Origin: Diphasiastrum complanatum
Lineage: Eukaryota; Streptophyta; Lycopodiopsida; Lycopodiales; Lycopodiaceae
Assembly (NCBI GenBank): GCA_029204225.1
Contig: CM055104.1
Coordinates: forward strand, 41,012,098 to 41,076,097
Direction: 5' to 3'
DNA length: 64,000 bases
Below, piece after piece: positions 1 to 12,400 of the stretch (its first letter is position 1; each line of letters starts with the position of its first letter). Both the position numbers and the translations under genes were made by a program. Under the pieces are notes generated by a model, which was not told the origin of the DNA, did not search any database, and saw only the letters and a program-made list of their open reading frames with translations.

Positions 1-414
1 CAGGTTGTGAAAAGTTCCTAAGAATACATAATTGGCATGCATGATGAATGGGTATTTTCATGAATGCTTGACTAATTGATTGAGTGGCTCTCATAAGCTG
101 GCTTTACTCTTTAAGCCACCAATATTTAAAAAAATCTTCTTTGAAGTTATTTTCAATGCCAGTAACTTCTGATAACTTGTAAAGGAGGAAATAATATAAG
201 TAGTCCAGCTAATAGTAGCATTTTCTCGGTAGAGCCTTTGGATATTTGTAGAGTATCCACAGTCTCTAACACACAACATCAAATTCTGCGACTGGTCAGT
301 TGGCTCATTTATAGAATTAAAAAACTTTATAAAACCATCTCCCCGTCTTCTCTGCTAGCTAAAATTTACAAACTAAATCAAACATCAACATAATGTGAAA
401 TGTCAGAAGACTAC

Positions 415-3400
415 CTCATCTGGAGGGAAGACACCTTGAACTTTGGCAAGATACTCCTTCTGGATAGAGCAATCTTCAATCTACTAGCAAAGAGATAATG
501 ATCAGCTAGAATGCCTTTGAGAAGGAAAAAACATGCATCAACCTCGAACCTTCCTTAAAGTCTGCTATGCTAACTTATCTGAATTGGCTGAGTTTTGAAT
601 GTGTCAAACCAAGAAAAAGGAGTAAGTCTAAAAAGGCCTAACATAATATGTTTTTGTGACTCCTTCAATTGCCTTTAGGCGATTGCCTTCCAAGAGCTAC
701 TGTGAAGGTGCCAAACCGTCAAACATAAGGAAAGGCAGGAAGTTACGCCCGCTATAACTAGACATCAATTCTTAATACCTCTTTACGAAAGCAATCCGCT
801 GTTGCGGCATTCTTAGCCAAGATGAGAAGCCCAGAAACTAGTCGATCGAGTCTATGTATTGCTAACAAACAGCAACTCACATGTCAAGGATCGCACTGAC
901 ATATGCATTCATTGCAGAAGAACCAGTTTTTCTGTGGGAAGGATACGAAAAAGATGACCAGTCTTATGTTCTGCCTGCAGAATACCAAGAACAGTATTTT
1001 TGCGGTATTGTCCACAAGGATGAACCTGCATGTGAAACAAAATTGTGAATCGTGTGTTGAATGGAATACGAACGACATCATATGAAACTTAATACGAGCT
1101 TGCTTATGCTTACATATTGTCTACATGCCAATGTGGCAACAAAAGCCTGGACAGTATTTAGAGCTCCACAACAACTTCTTGTCCCACATGCAGATTCTAT
1201 TAAACATCATGTTTTTCAAAAAGTTTTCCCATTACAAGAAGAAGCCGTTTGCAGACAGGCCTATGCAAAAGACAGTAACATCACTTGGTAGTTTTAACCA
1301 CTAAAGTGACCACGTCGTGCAATATAACATGCTGGAATTTGTACATTATAACAAAAAATAACAGAATAGCGATGCCCCAGTCCAGAATGACTGCCAGACG
1401 ACAGAAGTTCCAGCCCATGCTTACAACAAAACAAAGGCCATCACTACCTCAGGCATTTCATGCATTAAAGAAAGCATTGCATGGCTACTTGTTACAGCTT
1501 GCTATACTTTGACTGTGCCCTTGCTATGCTAAGCTGAAAGCAGTTGCTATATACATGCACCCTTTGCAACAGAAGCTAGCTGTGTAACTAGATTTTCTGG
1601 TAACCTGTCAATGTGCATGCAATAACTTCTACTTTGTTACAGAAACTATAAGGTCACAGAGGAATGTCCTGTAGTCTAGACCAACGAAACATTAGAGTCT
1701 AGCAAAGAAGTGGTTTCGGAGGAGTATTGCTACACCAGTTAAACGATCTCTTTCAAAATCAATTTAAAGCTCACACTACCTACTAGGACTGTCATTCAAC
1801 CACTATAACCATCTAGTTCAGTGCTGTCTCAATGTTAGCACTTTGGAGAGAATGGGCTTGTTTTATCATTTTTAAACCATGGTAAAATTGAATTTCACTA
1901 CTAAATATTGGAAGTAAGGAGTGAGGCAATTAGAATGTTCCACACTTATGGCATAACATTCTTTGAAAATTTTGAGGGAAAAATAGAAAAACTTCAGGAT
2001 CCTTCCTCAAGCCTCCCTGCCCTTTGGGGCTCCTGAACTAAGAATGGTGATCCCTTCAACTGCCATTCGCTTCCTGCTCTTTTTCGCACTCCATTCCCTT
2101 CTGTCCCCAGGTCCTACTTGGATTTACCCTCCTTCCAGCTTCTACTCAGTTCCCCTCTTATGTCATCAGCTCTCATTTGAATTTCTGGCTACTCACAAGG
2201 TTCCAACTGTCCCTCTCCGTGATATTTTACCCTTTCACTGTACCTGCTACCATTCTGTGTCCTTCACCAGATCACATTAACTCTCTCACTCCACCTCCAA
2301 GGCCGCTTCCCAGTGCTCCTTTCTGCAAGTCCCTCTCCTTGACAGCAACTCTCCAGGCCACTCCCTCTTTAGGTATTTTCCCAGCCCACATTTCCAGTCC
2401 CAGCATCACTTTTGATCAGTATATTCTTATGAAATAGATTCGAGAAACAAACAACATAAACTGAGGGTCAAACTTGGTTTATCATACACATCCTTTCAGG
2501 CCTTGAAACGGACTAGAAAAACTACTGTTACAATACCAAACAAAAAAAAGTCAACCTTTCAATAACTGTGAGCATCCTTCTCAAGTCTCTCTCATTTATC
2601 TTCAATGCAGCCATATTATGCTGCAAGATATCTAAAAACCGTTGCACTTTTAAGGTTGTGGCGAAAAGCCAGATCAAAATCATTTCCTCATGAAGAAAGT
2701 GGTTCACTACATGAAAAATTTGCTCTTCGGTCCTTGGAAAAACACAGAAAATGCACTATGACATGAATTTTGAAGACATAACTTATTATTCTCATAACAC
2801 AATACCAGCAACACCAATTTTCTATACTGTCTTGGAATTAGGGTTACTCTTATGAAAACGTTAGGTTACTTACTGGGATAGAAGGTGGCTTGCATACAGT
2901 GATGACATCATCAGTTTCGTCCAAGACAGTCACCGAACCAGCAGCAACAGGCGGCTCATGTCTGGCTCAACAAGTTCGTATAGAAAGAATAAGTGTACGA
3001 TTTCAACAACAACATGATAAGGTACCACAACTCCCTCAAACTTCAAAAACATACTGATACAAAAAAACAGAAATTTGAACATGCTTTTTCAAGCTTTATC
3101 AGGATAATGCAAACAGTTTGTTCCCCACCATGCAAGTAAAGAAAGTGCACATAAGAAGCCTTAAATTGGCAAATCATTTAGACTCCAAAACAAATTGAAA
3201 TGCTGGTGAGAAAACAGAGATATTCCAAAACTGAAGAAAATATCAAACTCAAAACTTTACTAGAAAAGAAAAAGAAAAAACAACTACCTATGAACAAAGT
3301 GGCTCAAACATTGAGAAGAATGAACAACATAATCCTTATCAACCTTCTGGCCATCCACACATATTCGTCCACAATCAACTGCCTTTACCTGACACAGCAA

Positions 3401-6400
3401 CCAATCAAGTGCATTGTCATAATGACTAAAAGACATACAGTGTAGCGATAACAAGGTCTGAACCAGATTGAGTACAAGCGGATAGTACATCAAGGTAACA
3501 GCCAAAGATTTGAGACTGTCCAGGTAAGGATCTTCACAAATAGGTGAGAATTTCAATATGCATACCGTTCACAAACAAAAAAGCATAGAAGCGGAGACCG
3601 CAATTATACAACAGCAACAACACTTCTACACCTTATCAAACTTTTGAAACATGAAAGTCTTAATCGTAGTCTGTTTTGGTCTTTATTTGTCTAGTAACTC
3701 CTAAATTCTAACTGCTAAAATCTATGAAAGAACCCATATGACAAAACAAACTCAAAGGATGTTGCATCCACAACAATTAATAAACCATTCGAATGAATTT
3801 TGTTCGGAATGATGCTCCCAAGTTGCAAAGGCTTGCCACCCGCGTCCTCTCACATACCATGATCTGTCTAGAGTCTAGACTAAGAACCTTTAGACGTCAA
3901 CATTTAAGTTTTCTATTTTGTTTCAGATCATTTACTGAGAATCGAGATCTTGGTTTAACTATTAACACTTTAATTCTATAGGTTAATCCCAATGAAATCG
4001 ATGTGGCATGGGTTCCAGACTTGCCAAGATCACAAGATGAGGAGGATGCATATGCTATACTCCATCACGAGGTCTTAGCGACTGCAGGTTGATTTTGAAT
4101 CCCGATTCCCGGTTTTCGATTCACTGCTTTATATTAGTATTTTGTAGATTGTAAATTGTAATTTGTAAGTTACAAGTTTCTAACCCTTGTCCAATCATCG
4201 ATGTCGATCCTAAATCCTGATTCCTTGTGTGCACTGCACAAGGCCTACCACTTGAGTTGCTGCATCACGTAGGACTAGGAGGGCAAGAGAGGGTCCAAGC
4301 CTTTTCACGAAAAGAAAAAAAAAACCCTAAAAAAATTTCCGTTTCGAACCTAGATTAAAAAAAATAAAAAAAAAATTGGAAAATAGCTTATGGCTGAAAT
4401 TTTTTTAGGGGATCAATGGTCAAACAAGTGTTTTGCCTCTCAGAAGTGCAGTAGATGAGGCACAAACAGATCTTATTTTCAGTAGCTATCCGGTTGTCAT
4501 TTGCTCTGGTTTTCAGTAAATGTTAATGCTACAGTTTGGACTATCAACTGTATGGATGATGATCACTTTTGCAATCGATCACTGGAGATGTGAGTGCAAT
4601 GTACATACAGTTGGGGGCATAAATATTGGGCCCTTCTCAGCACGCATTTGGACCCTATTTTTATCTACAGGGGGCGGTAGCATTTTTATCTACAGTGTCT
4701 ATATAGCAGGAAGCTCTAGGGGGTTCGGGGGCGGTAGCCCCCCGGGAAACGGGGGGTTCGGGGGGCGGTAGCCCCCCGAGAAACGGGGGGTTCGGGGGGC
4801 GGTAGCCCCCCGAGAAACGGGGGGTCCGGGGGGCGATAGCCCCCCGGTGAGGGGTTTGGGGGCCAACGCCCCCCAACGCCCCGACGGTAAGGCCTCTTCA
4901 TGATTTGGCCTTCCAACTCCCCGAGTGAAAACACATTTTTTGGTGTTCCGCACCCGAAATAGTCGGCAAACTACACAATCATAATCCCCTCGATCAGAGC
5001 TTTCATCTGATACCCATATTGCCTGAAAAAATTTCAAAAAAAAAAAAACGATTCTACACGATTCTGGGAAAATCCCGAATCGCGAATCGGAATCGCGATT
5101 CAGAATCGCGCTGCAACTATGATTTTGAGTGGTGATAGAATTCCAAAATCCAAATTTATCAAGTTTGATTATTGTACTCTCAAAATAATTCTAGAGCATT
5201 TTATCATTCTAGTTTGCCTCAATGCAAGCTCATGAGTTAAATATCTAAGTAATATAGTAATCGGCTCATTTATACCATGTCAGGGAAAACCAGGCTATCA
5301 AAGAAGTAGCTCTCACGAGGAAAACATATTTGTCTGATAAAGTCAAAAAAATCATAATTGCTAAAAATACATCATCTTGGACCATTGCAAAGTAGTTTTC
5401 AATGGCAATGAGAGACGCACAAAATCAAAAAGGCTAGCTCATTTTCCTGAACTTCTCCAAAGAAAGTGTTATTTAATATGAAGGTTCTATGTGCACTTTC
5501 ATTGAAGTACTATAATTGTGATTACTTTGTGCAACTATATAAGATGACGAATACACATACAAAATAGACATGCAACACATAATTTGGATTTACTCACATA
5601 GTACTCGAATGGTCGTTGCCTGAATTCATGCGCAAAAAGGTCAACAACGGTCTTTCCAGCCCATCTTTTCTTTACCTGATATCCAAATGTCATGTAAGTA
5701 AGATCTAAATATCTTGAAGTGTTGAGAATTGATCCACTACAGAAACATTGAGAGTTCTAATGACATTCTTGTAGCTTCAACATCGTTGGAGTTGAAAACC
5801 TAGTTAGGAAAAGACATTAGTCCACTAAGCTCAACCACCATTCAAAATGTCCTACACTTATAACATCATGATTAATGTCACATCCTAATTAACTACATGT
5901 TTTATTTTAAATAACCAACTTCGTCTCACATCCTTACTGGTTTTAAAAGTTAGTGGTCTGAGTAGCTCTAGCATTCAGCTCTACAATTTTAGATGTAAAT
6001 TGTTGAGTGTATCAAGGACACCTTAGGTTGCCACCCATCAATGCCAATGTAGCAAATTTAAATTCATTGGCTAGTGTATAACTGCAAGATCTAAAAACTT
6101 TTCCCTTTCTTAACTAGAAGAGTTGCAATAATCCTATATTATTCCAAGTTAAAGGAAACAAAAGTATGAAAAAATGTGAGAAGGGCCAAAATAAGCACAT
6201 TGGATAACCAAGGATGTTGAAACTTTTTCCAAGATACCCCATACAAGCAAGAGCACATTCCAAATTTGAATAAAATTTGTGCTAGAATTGGGTGCACAAC
6301 AATGCGCAATATTGCAAACTACATATGCTACCTTGAACTTCATCAACTCCACCTCTTACCGACTAGGATTTCATACAAGTCCTTAGGAATTGACACATAC

Positions 6401-9400
6401 ACCCCATCGCATTCCCCAAAAACTCAAGGAGTTATCTCGAAGTTTGTGCAATTGTTAGTTCAATCACGATAAAAATGGATGTTTTAGCACGTCAGTTGTA
6501 CTTCGCAACGTTGTATGCCATCCATGCCTTCTCACATCATCTTCCCCCAACCCAATTTGTTATATCGAGCCATAAAAACAATAGCGCCACCTACCCAATT
6601 AGGCCCCCACTTTGAGGGCTAATTGGCTATTAGGACCAAAAATCCAACTAGAGTCCTCTGGCTCCAAACCATTTATGTGAGGCACATGTTTCTCCCCGTC
6701 CTCATCTGTGATAGTGACCCACTCTAGTCAATTAAACTCTTATAGAGCTAATCTACCAACGGGTTTCAATCAAGTTCACAAACAATCACACCATTGATAG
6801 CGTTACCTAGAATTTCATCACCCTCACCATTGAAAACGTAACCATTATAACGTCAACAGGTAGTCAAATCATTCTAGTAACCATGTCATCCTCGTATAGT
6901 TATCATTTGCCTACTTATTCAATTCAAGCCATCACTAATTTTGAGAATCTCCTTCACTTCATTTGAAGTCATCAGAAAAAAACAAATCAATCATGAACAA
7001 TCTTGTCCAAAATTTGAAAAAAGTTGAATCAAAAACAAGTTCGATTTTACTTCATTGGATTCCAAGATGTTGGAAAACTTCCACCCATTTTTGGAAGTCA
7101 ACCAATCACTTGGTTTTCTTGCACCTCCCAAGGCCTGATTTCCACTCCATCTTGGGTGTGATCTATGACAACCCCATGGTAGATCATTCCTTACTAGTTT
7201 TCCATAGCAAAAGTTTAGAATAATGTGGAAGCACAATATTGAGAAAAGAGACTTGTTCACTATCCAACCACAAGCCTCCAATGACCGATGTATCTGACTC
7301 TCTTCCCTAATTTGGATGAAGGACTATGACAAATGACACAAGCGGTGGTCCACTATGTAAGCTAATTGCCAACAGAGTTAAGAGAAGAAGAAAAACTTTC
7401 CACACTAACACTTGAAGCTACCAAGCTCCTCTCGGTCTTCAACACTCACTAATCTGCATCGGTAGACTCATCGCCCGATTATCCCATGAAGCATCTTGTT
7501 CCTCACTATCTGAATGAGGTCTATAATAGGTGCACATGTACCTATAAATCCTAGCCTAAAAAGGTTCCAAAAAGACACCTCCCTTGTTCAAATTCAAATG
7601 TAAATTCATCCTCAAGTGACCTAATAAACCCTCTCCTATTGATCGACGTAATTTTGATTGCAAATTAGGGTTTCACAGTTAACAATCTTTGAACACTAAG
7701 ATCCATAACCTTAAAACCAGTCATTTGGCATGTCAACCCAAAAGGGTTTAACATTGCATCCCCCCCAAGACGCATCATCCTTGATGACACAATTTAAAAA
7801 ACCCTTCTCATGGAATCTATTGTCTCTCAAGTCACGTCTTCATGAGCTAACTCCTTCCATGCGACCAAGTATTCAAGAATCACTTGATTTCTCACATGTC
7901 GTTCCCATCTTTCCCATACTTTTTCTAATCCATGGTTTTAAAGATCCACCGCTTCCAACTCAACCACACCATGCACAAGGTTGTCTTCATCATGTAAGCA
8001 ATGTTTCAATTTATGTACATGAAAAATTGGAGGAACTTTAAGATAACTAGGGAGTTTGAGCTCATAAGCATTTTCTATATCACCACCTGAGGTCCACAAT
8101 AACAATTGAGCAATTACCAATATAAAAAGCCTTAAAAGCCTTTGTATACTTCCAATGGTCTTCTATGCTAATCCACATATCCCTTGCTCGCTTCATGTTT
8201 TCTTGGGCTAGCAACAAGGTTTCTTTCATATATGTCATATATGCATATCCTTGCACATTCCGCCCAACAATTAGGAAGACCCACCTAGATTGGAGCCCCC
8301 AACTCAAATCCATGCATTGCCATAGAAGGACTCATTTCGATGGTTGAATGCTTCTCGTAATGTAAGCAAACTCCAAGGTTGCAAGATACTTTTCTTAGTC
8401 AGCTTGTTTCTAAGCAACAAAGCACAAAGCTTAACTCACCCACTCAGTCTATCCATCTGACCCCAAGTGGTCCCCGCTACTCATGATTAGTCTTGTCTCC
8501 AACAATATGAAGAATGCACTCCAAAAAGTTACCAGTAAAATTTTGATCTTGATCACATGTGGCAATCCATACAACCAAGAAAGAGTTTCCACAAAAACAT
8601 CCACCAAAACTCCAGAGCCTTGATCGGGATTTTTGCAAGAACGAAATGAGCCATCTTCGTAAGGCGATCAACTATCACCCACAAGGCATCATATCCCTCC
8701 TTCATCATTGAAAGATGAATAATATGATCCACATAAATACTCTTCCACTTCCCAACTAGTATCTATGGTGGGTTCAACAACCCAACCAGCTTACCTCAGC
8801 TTTTATAGCTTGACAAGTAAGACACTTCATCAATCATCTTTACTTTCTTTTTCATGCCTAGCTCATGATATGATTTTGAAACTAGCGCAAGGGTTCTTTG
8901 GAAAACTAAAAAACATCTTATTTTGTCCAAAAGCTACCAAAGACCAAAATAAATTGAATAATATAGCGTCCAATAAAACCAAACAAGCTTCGGCCTTAGT
9001 CGTTGACCTAGGCTCTAGTCTAGCAGCCCTTTGTTTGCCATCAACCTTGCGCATAGGAGGTATAAGCTCGAGTTAGTAGGAGGTGGGAATAGAACATGCC
9101 ATCTGCACACTCATAATCAAATGCGTTTCCAACAAGCGAGCTAGTATCCTAGGAGTAGAGCCTCCATACTTTTTGATATAAGCACATTGTTTAGCAAATA
9201 AAGCATCAAAAAAAAGAATCCATACTCCACAACCAATCATTGGAAGTAGTTCACAAATAGTCTATTGAATTCAACTATAAAATGAAAACTAGTACCAATG
9301 TTAAATTTATATGGCAAAAAGTCCAACTGGTTCTCCAAAGCAAATGTTTAGAGTAACGTTGAAGAACAATAATAGGAGTAAAGACGCGCTCACCACCTAG

Positions 9401-12400
9401 TCACAAGCATCCAGCAATAGACTATATCTTATGCTCTCCCTTGAACCGAATGAAGCTGAAGGACGCATGCAAAGATTTGATGTGCAAGCTTATCGCCAAC
9501 AGACTTCAAAGAAAATAAAAGCCTTCACACACCAAACGCTTGAAGGTAGCAAGCTGCTCCCGATCTTCAAAACGCTAATTTGCAAAAGAAGATTGATCAC
9601 CCATTTCTCCAACAAAACATCCTATCCCTCAATCTTCCAAATGAGATCTATTAATAGGTGGACAAGTGACTAAGAGCCTTAGCATAAGAAGGTTGCAAAA
9701 ATTCACCTCCCTTCTCTAATTCTTTGGCAGGAACTCGTTCTATCCCAATCCTCAAGTCTCTTGCATCCAATTGGAATAGACCTAATTGACCATCCCTTGT
9801 TAACCAACCTAATTCCAATTGTCAATTAGGGTTTTGCTGCCCAAACTTGAGGTCATGATGTAAACGGGGCATTTGGCCTGTTAACCCAAAAGGGTGTAAC
9901 ATAATAAAAAATCCACCAAAATGCTAAATATAAAACTCTCTACCCAAACATAGAACACATAATCATGTTCAACCTTTGAGCCTGGGACACTCCATCAGCA
10001 TTACCAACCAACTAACTAGACCAGTAGTCATGGTGTCCCATACCATCGTAGTCCACCTCATGCAAGAGATGGATTGTCTAGTGAGGAAGATTCATAAAGA
10101 GCCCAACCAACTACAACACTCATACTACCAAACGTCATTAGTTTTCAACTATCTTTTTCCCCTATATCCACTCTTAATATGATCACAAATCATGACATGG
10201 TACGAAGGAATCATCATCACATCGATTGAAAACCATTTATCACTAATCTTTATTCAATAAGTACAGTTGCCTTGAAGGAGGTCGTAACAATCCAAATTTT
10301 TTAGTAATAATGTCTTATTCCGTTCTTTTTTTTGTCTCCCCAATTTTTCATATTGCTTGTAGAGAGTATTGGTGGTATATTGGATTTTGGTGGTACACTA
10401 CTCATTTTGAACAAGGGGAGAGAGACTACATGGCCCTTAACCTTGCCTCCTCAATATAATAAAATGAGCTCCTACGTGTCTCACCCATCCTCCACGACTC
10501 TCACAATAAGAACTCTTTCCTCCCATCCAACCAAAATCGGCTCTACATTTCTAAATGAAAGGGAAAAGAGACTAACTGACCCTTGACTCTAATTGAGAAA
10601 TGACCTTTCCCCTTCAAGTTTCACCATTTTAACGATGATTCACTTCTCATCATTGCGCCATACACCACAATTTTATCTCAACTCCATCAAGGCCTATAAT
10701 TATTACATGGTATTTTTTCTTATATTCGAGTGTAATAAAACATCCAAAACATATAAAAAATATGTATTCAACCAGGAAGTCTGACAAGAACTATCAAAGA
10801 TCATGGATGCACTGCATTCCGGAACGAGAGTTCCAGAACAATTTCGGCATCTGAGAGCATTCCGGATCAGAACGTTGGAAAAAAAAGGTGGTTTTTTTTT
10901 TTACGATGTGTTGGGATGGGAAAAACAACATTTAAGGATGTAAAAGAAATTCCATCTTCCTTTGTCTGAATGATCTACCGTAAGTGTCAAAGCTTATAGA
11001 TATTTTCTTTTACTATATCTCTCTACCATGTTGAACAGAAATACACAATGCCTTGACTCTTTAGGGACTCTGTCAACGTCAGCCTTAGGCTTCGTGCTTG
11101 TTAGAAAGGTATCAGCTTATAAAGGTTTTATTGCTTTTTAGATTCAAGTTTTTGGCATTGAGTGTTGTGGATTTTTAGATACGATTATAAGGTAATCAAA
11201 GTTGCGCAAAATTTGTAAAGAATCTATAGATTGTACTATTTACGTGGTTCTTCATGAACCAATTTATGTTTTGATTTTGATGCACATTCATATTCCTTGC
11301 ATGTGAATGGAAAAGAGCCAATCAGCTTTGCTCTATAGCGCTAGCATTTGTCATAGCAAAGTTTGCCTTTCATGTTTGGAGAAGTGACATAAATTCAGCT
11401 TGTTGGTCGACTCTTTTGAAAAATCTAGACAAGTGTTTTGGGACATATATTCATGCATGTGAGGCCAATGATCTCTCAAGTACATGTTGTAGAAGATAGT
11501 CCATCCGCACATTATGGAATTGAATATCAAAATATGTGGGTAGAATTCATACAAATATTTCATTCCTTGTTAATGATGTTTGGGCATTATCCTAGACCTG
11601 GCTTGCACTTTGAAGATCTGCCAGCTCCACCATTTTTAATTCAACAGGCAGTAGAGCATGCATTGTTTGTTTCTTCCAGGCATTATTCTAGACTGAATAT
11701 GGATGCACAAAGCAGTTTGAACCTGAGTATTATAAAAAAATTTACAGTTTTTTCATAACAGCATTCTGGAGTTCCGGAACTTGGAGGTTCGGAACGCCGT
11801 TTCAAAGCAACTTAGTCAAGGTAAGGATACATTCTTTTTCAAGGGTCGTGACAATTTTGCTCATGACTTGCAATCAAAGAACTTTCTAGGCAAGTGGATG
11901 GTGCTAATATTGGAAGTAGGTCCCAATATTGTTTTCTTTCAGTTTGTAGGTTTTGGAAGAATATATATCAATGTTATATCTCAGATAATGCCTGACATGA
12001 CAAAGGAGAATGCAATATGTTTTGGACAAAAACCTTAAATTCCAAGTTTTGCTAGAATTTTCTTTAGAAAGGTCCAACTTTCATTTTGACAACATTATTG
12101 GGCTCATCTCATTGAGTGCTACAGGAGATGTAAAATTTTGGCAAACGTACAAGAAGTCAGGGCAACAAAAGTTCTAATTTTCCATGGTCTAGGGACTCAC
12201 GTTTTTCATGTATTTCAACTCCTTTTTTATGTATAATTTTATGTTCTAGTTCATCCTACAATAAGACAATGTAAAATCTCTATACAAGTAGTCCAAAAGC
12301 TAAAGGTTCGAAGATCCACTTTTCAATCAATTTAGCTTTTCCATAAATGACAGGATATTGAATGCTTGGCTTTCTACAATAGAAAACCTAAGAAACCTTC

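Noticed and set aside
91-282. Minus-strand ORF at the left edge, considered as the next pseudouridine synthase exon
   Set aside because: No conserved motif of the expected C-terminal part is visible in any frame, so the exon probably lies off the window.
2560-2700. Minus-strand segment reading FLDILQHNMAALKINERDL, considered as the pseudouridine synthase exon after VCKPPSIP
   Set aside because: The exon at 947-1025 encodes the conserved HPCGQYRKNT segment, has proper splice sites and fits both neighbouring phases. The earlier segment matches the family only by a few chance residues.
4661-5037. Overlapping Pro/Gly-rich minus-strand ORFs
   Set aside because: They arise from the GC-rich minisatellite in several frames at once and have no start context or splice evidence.
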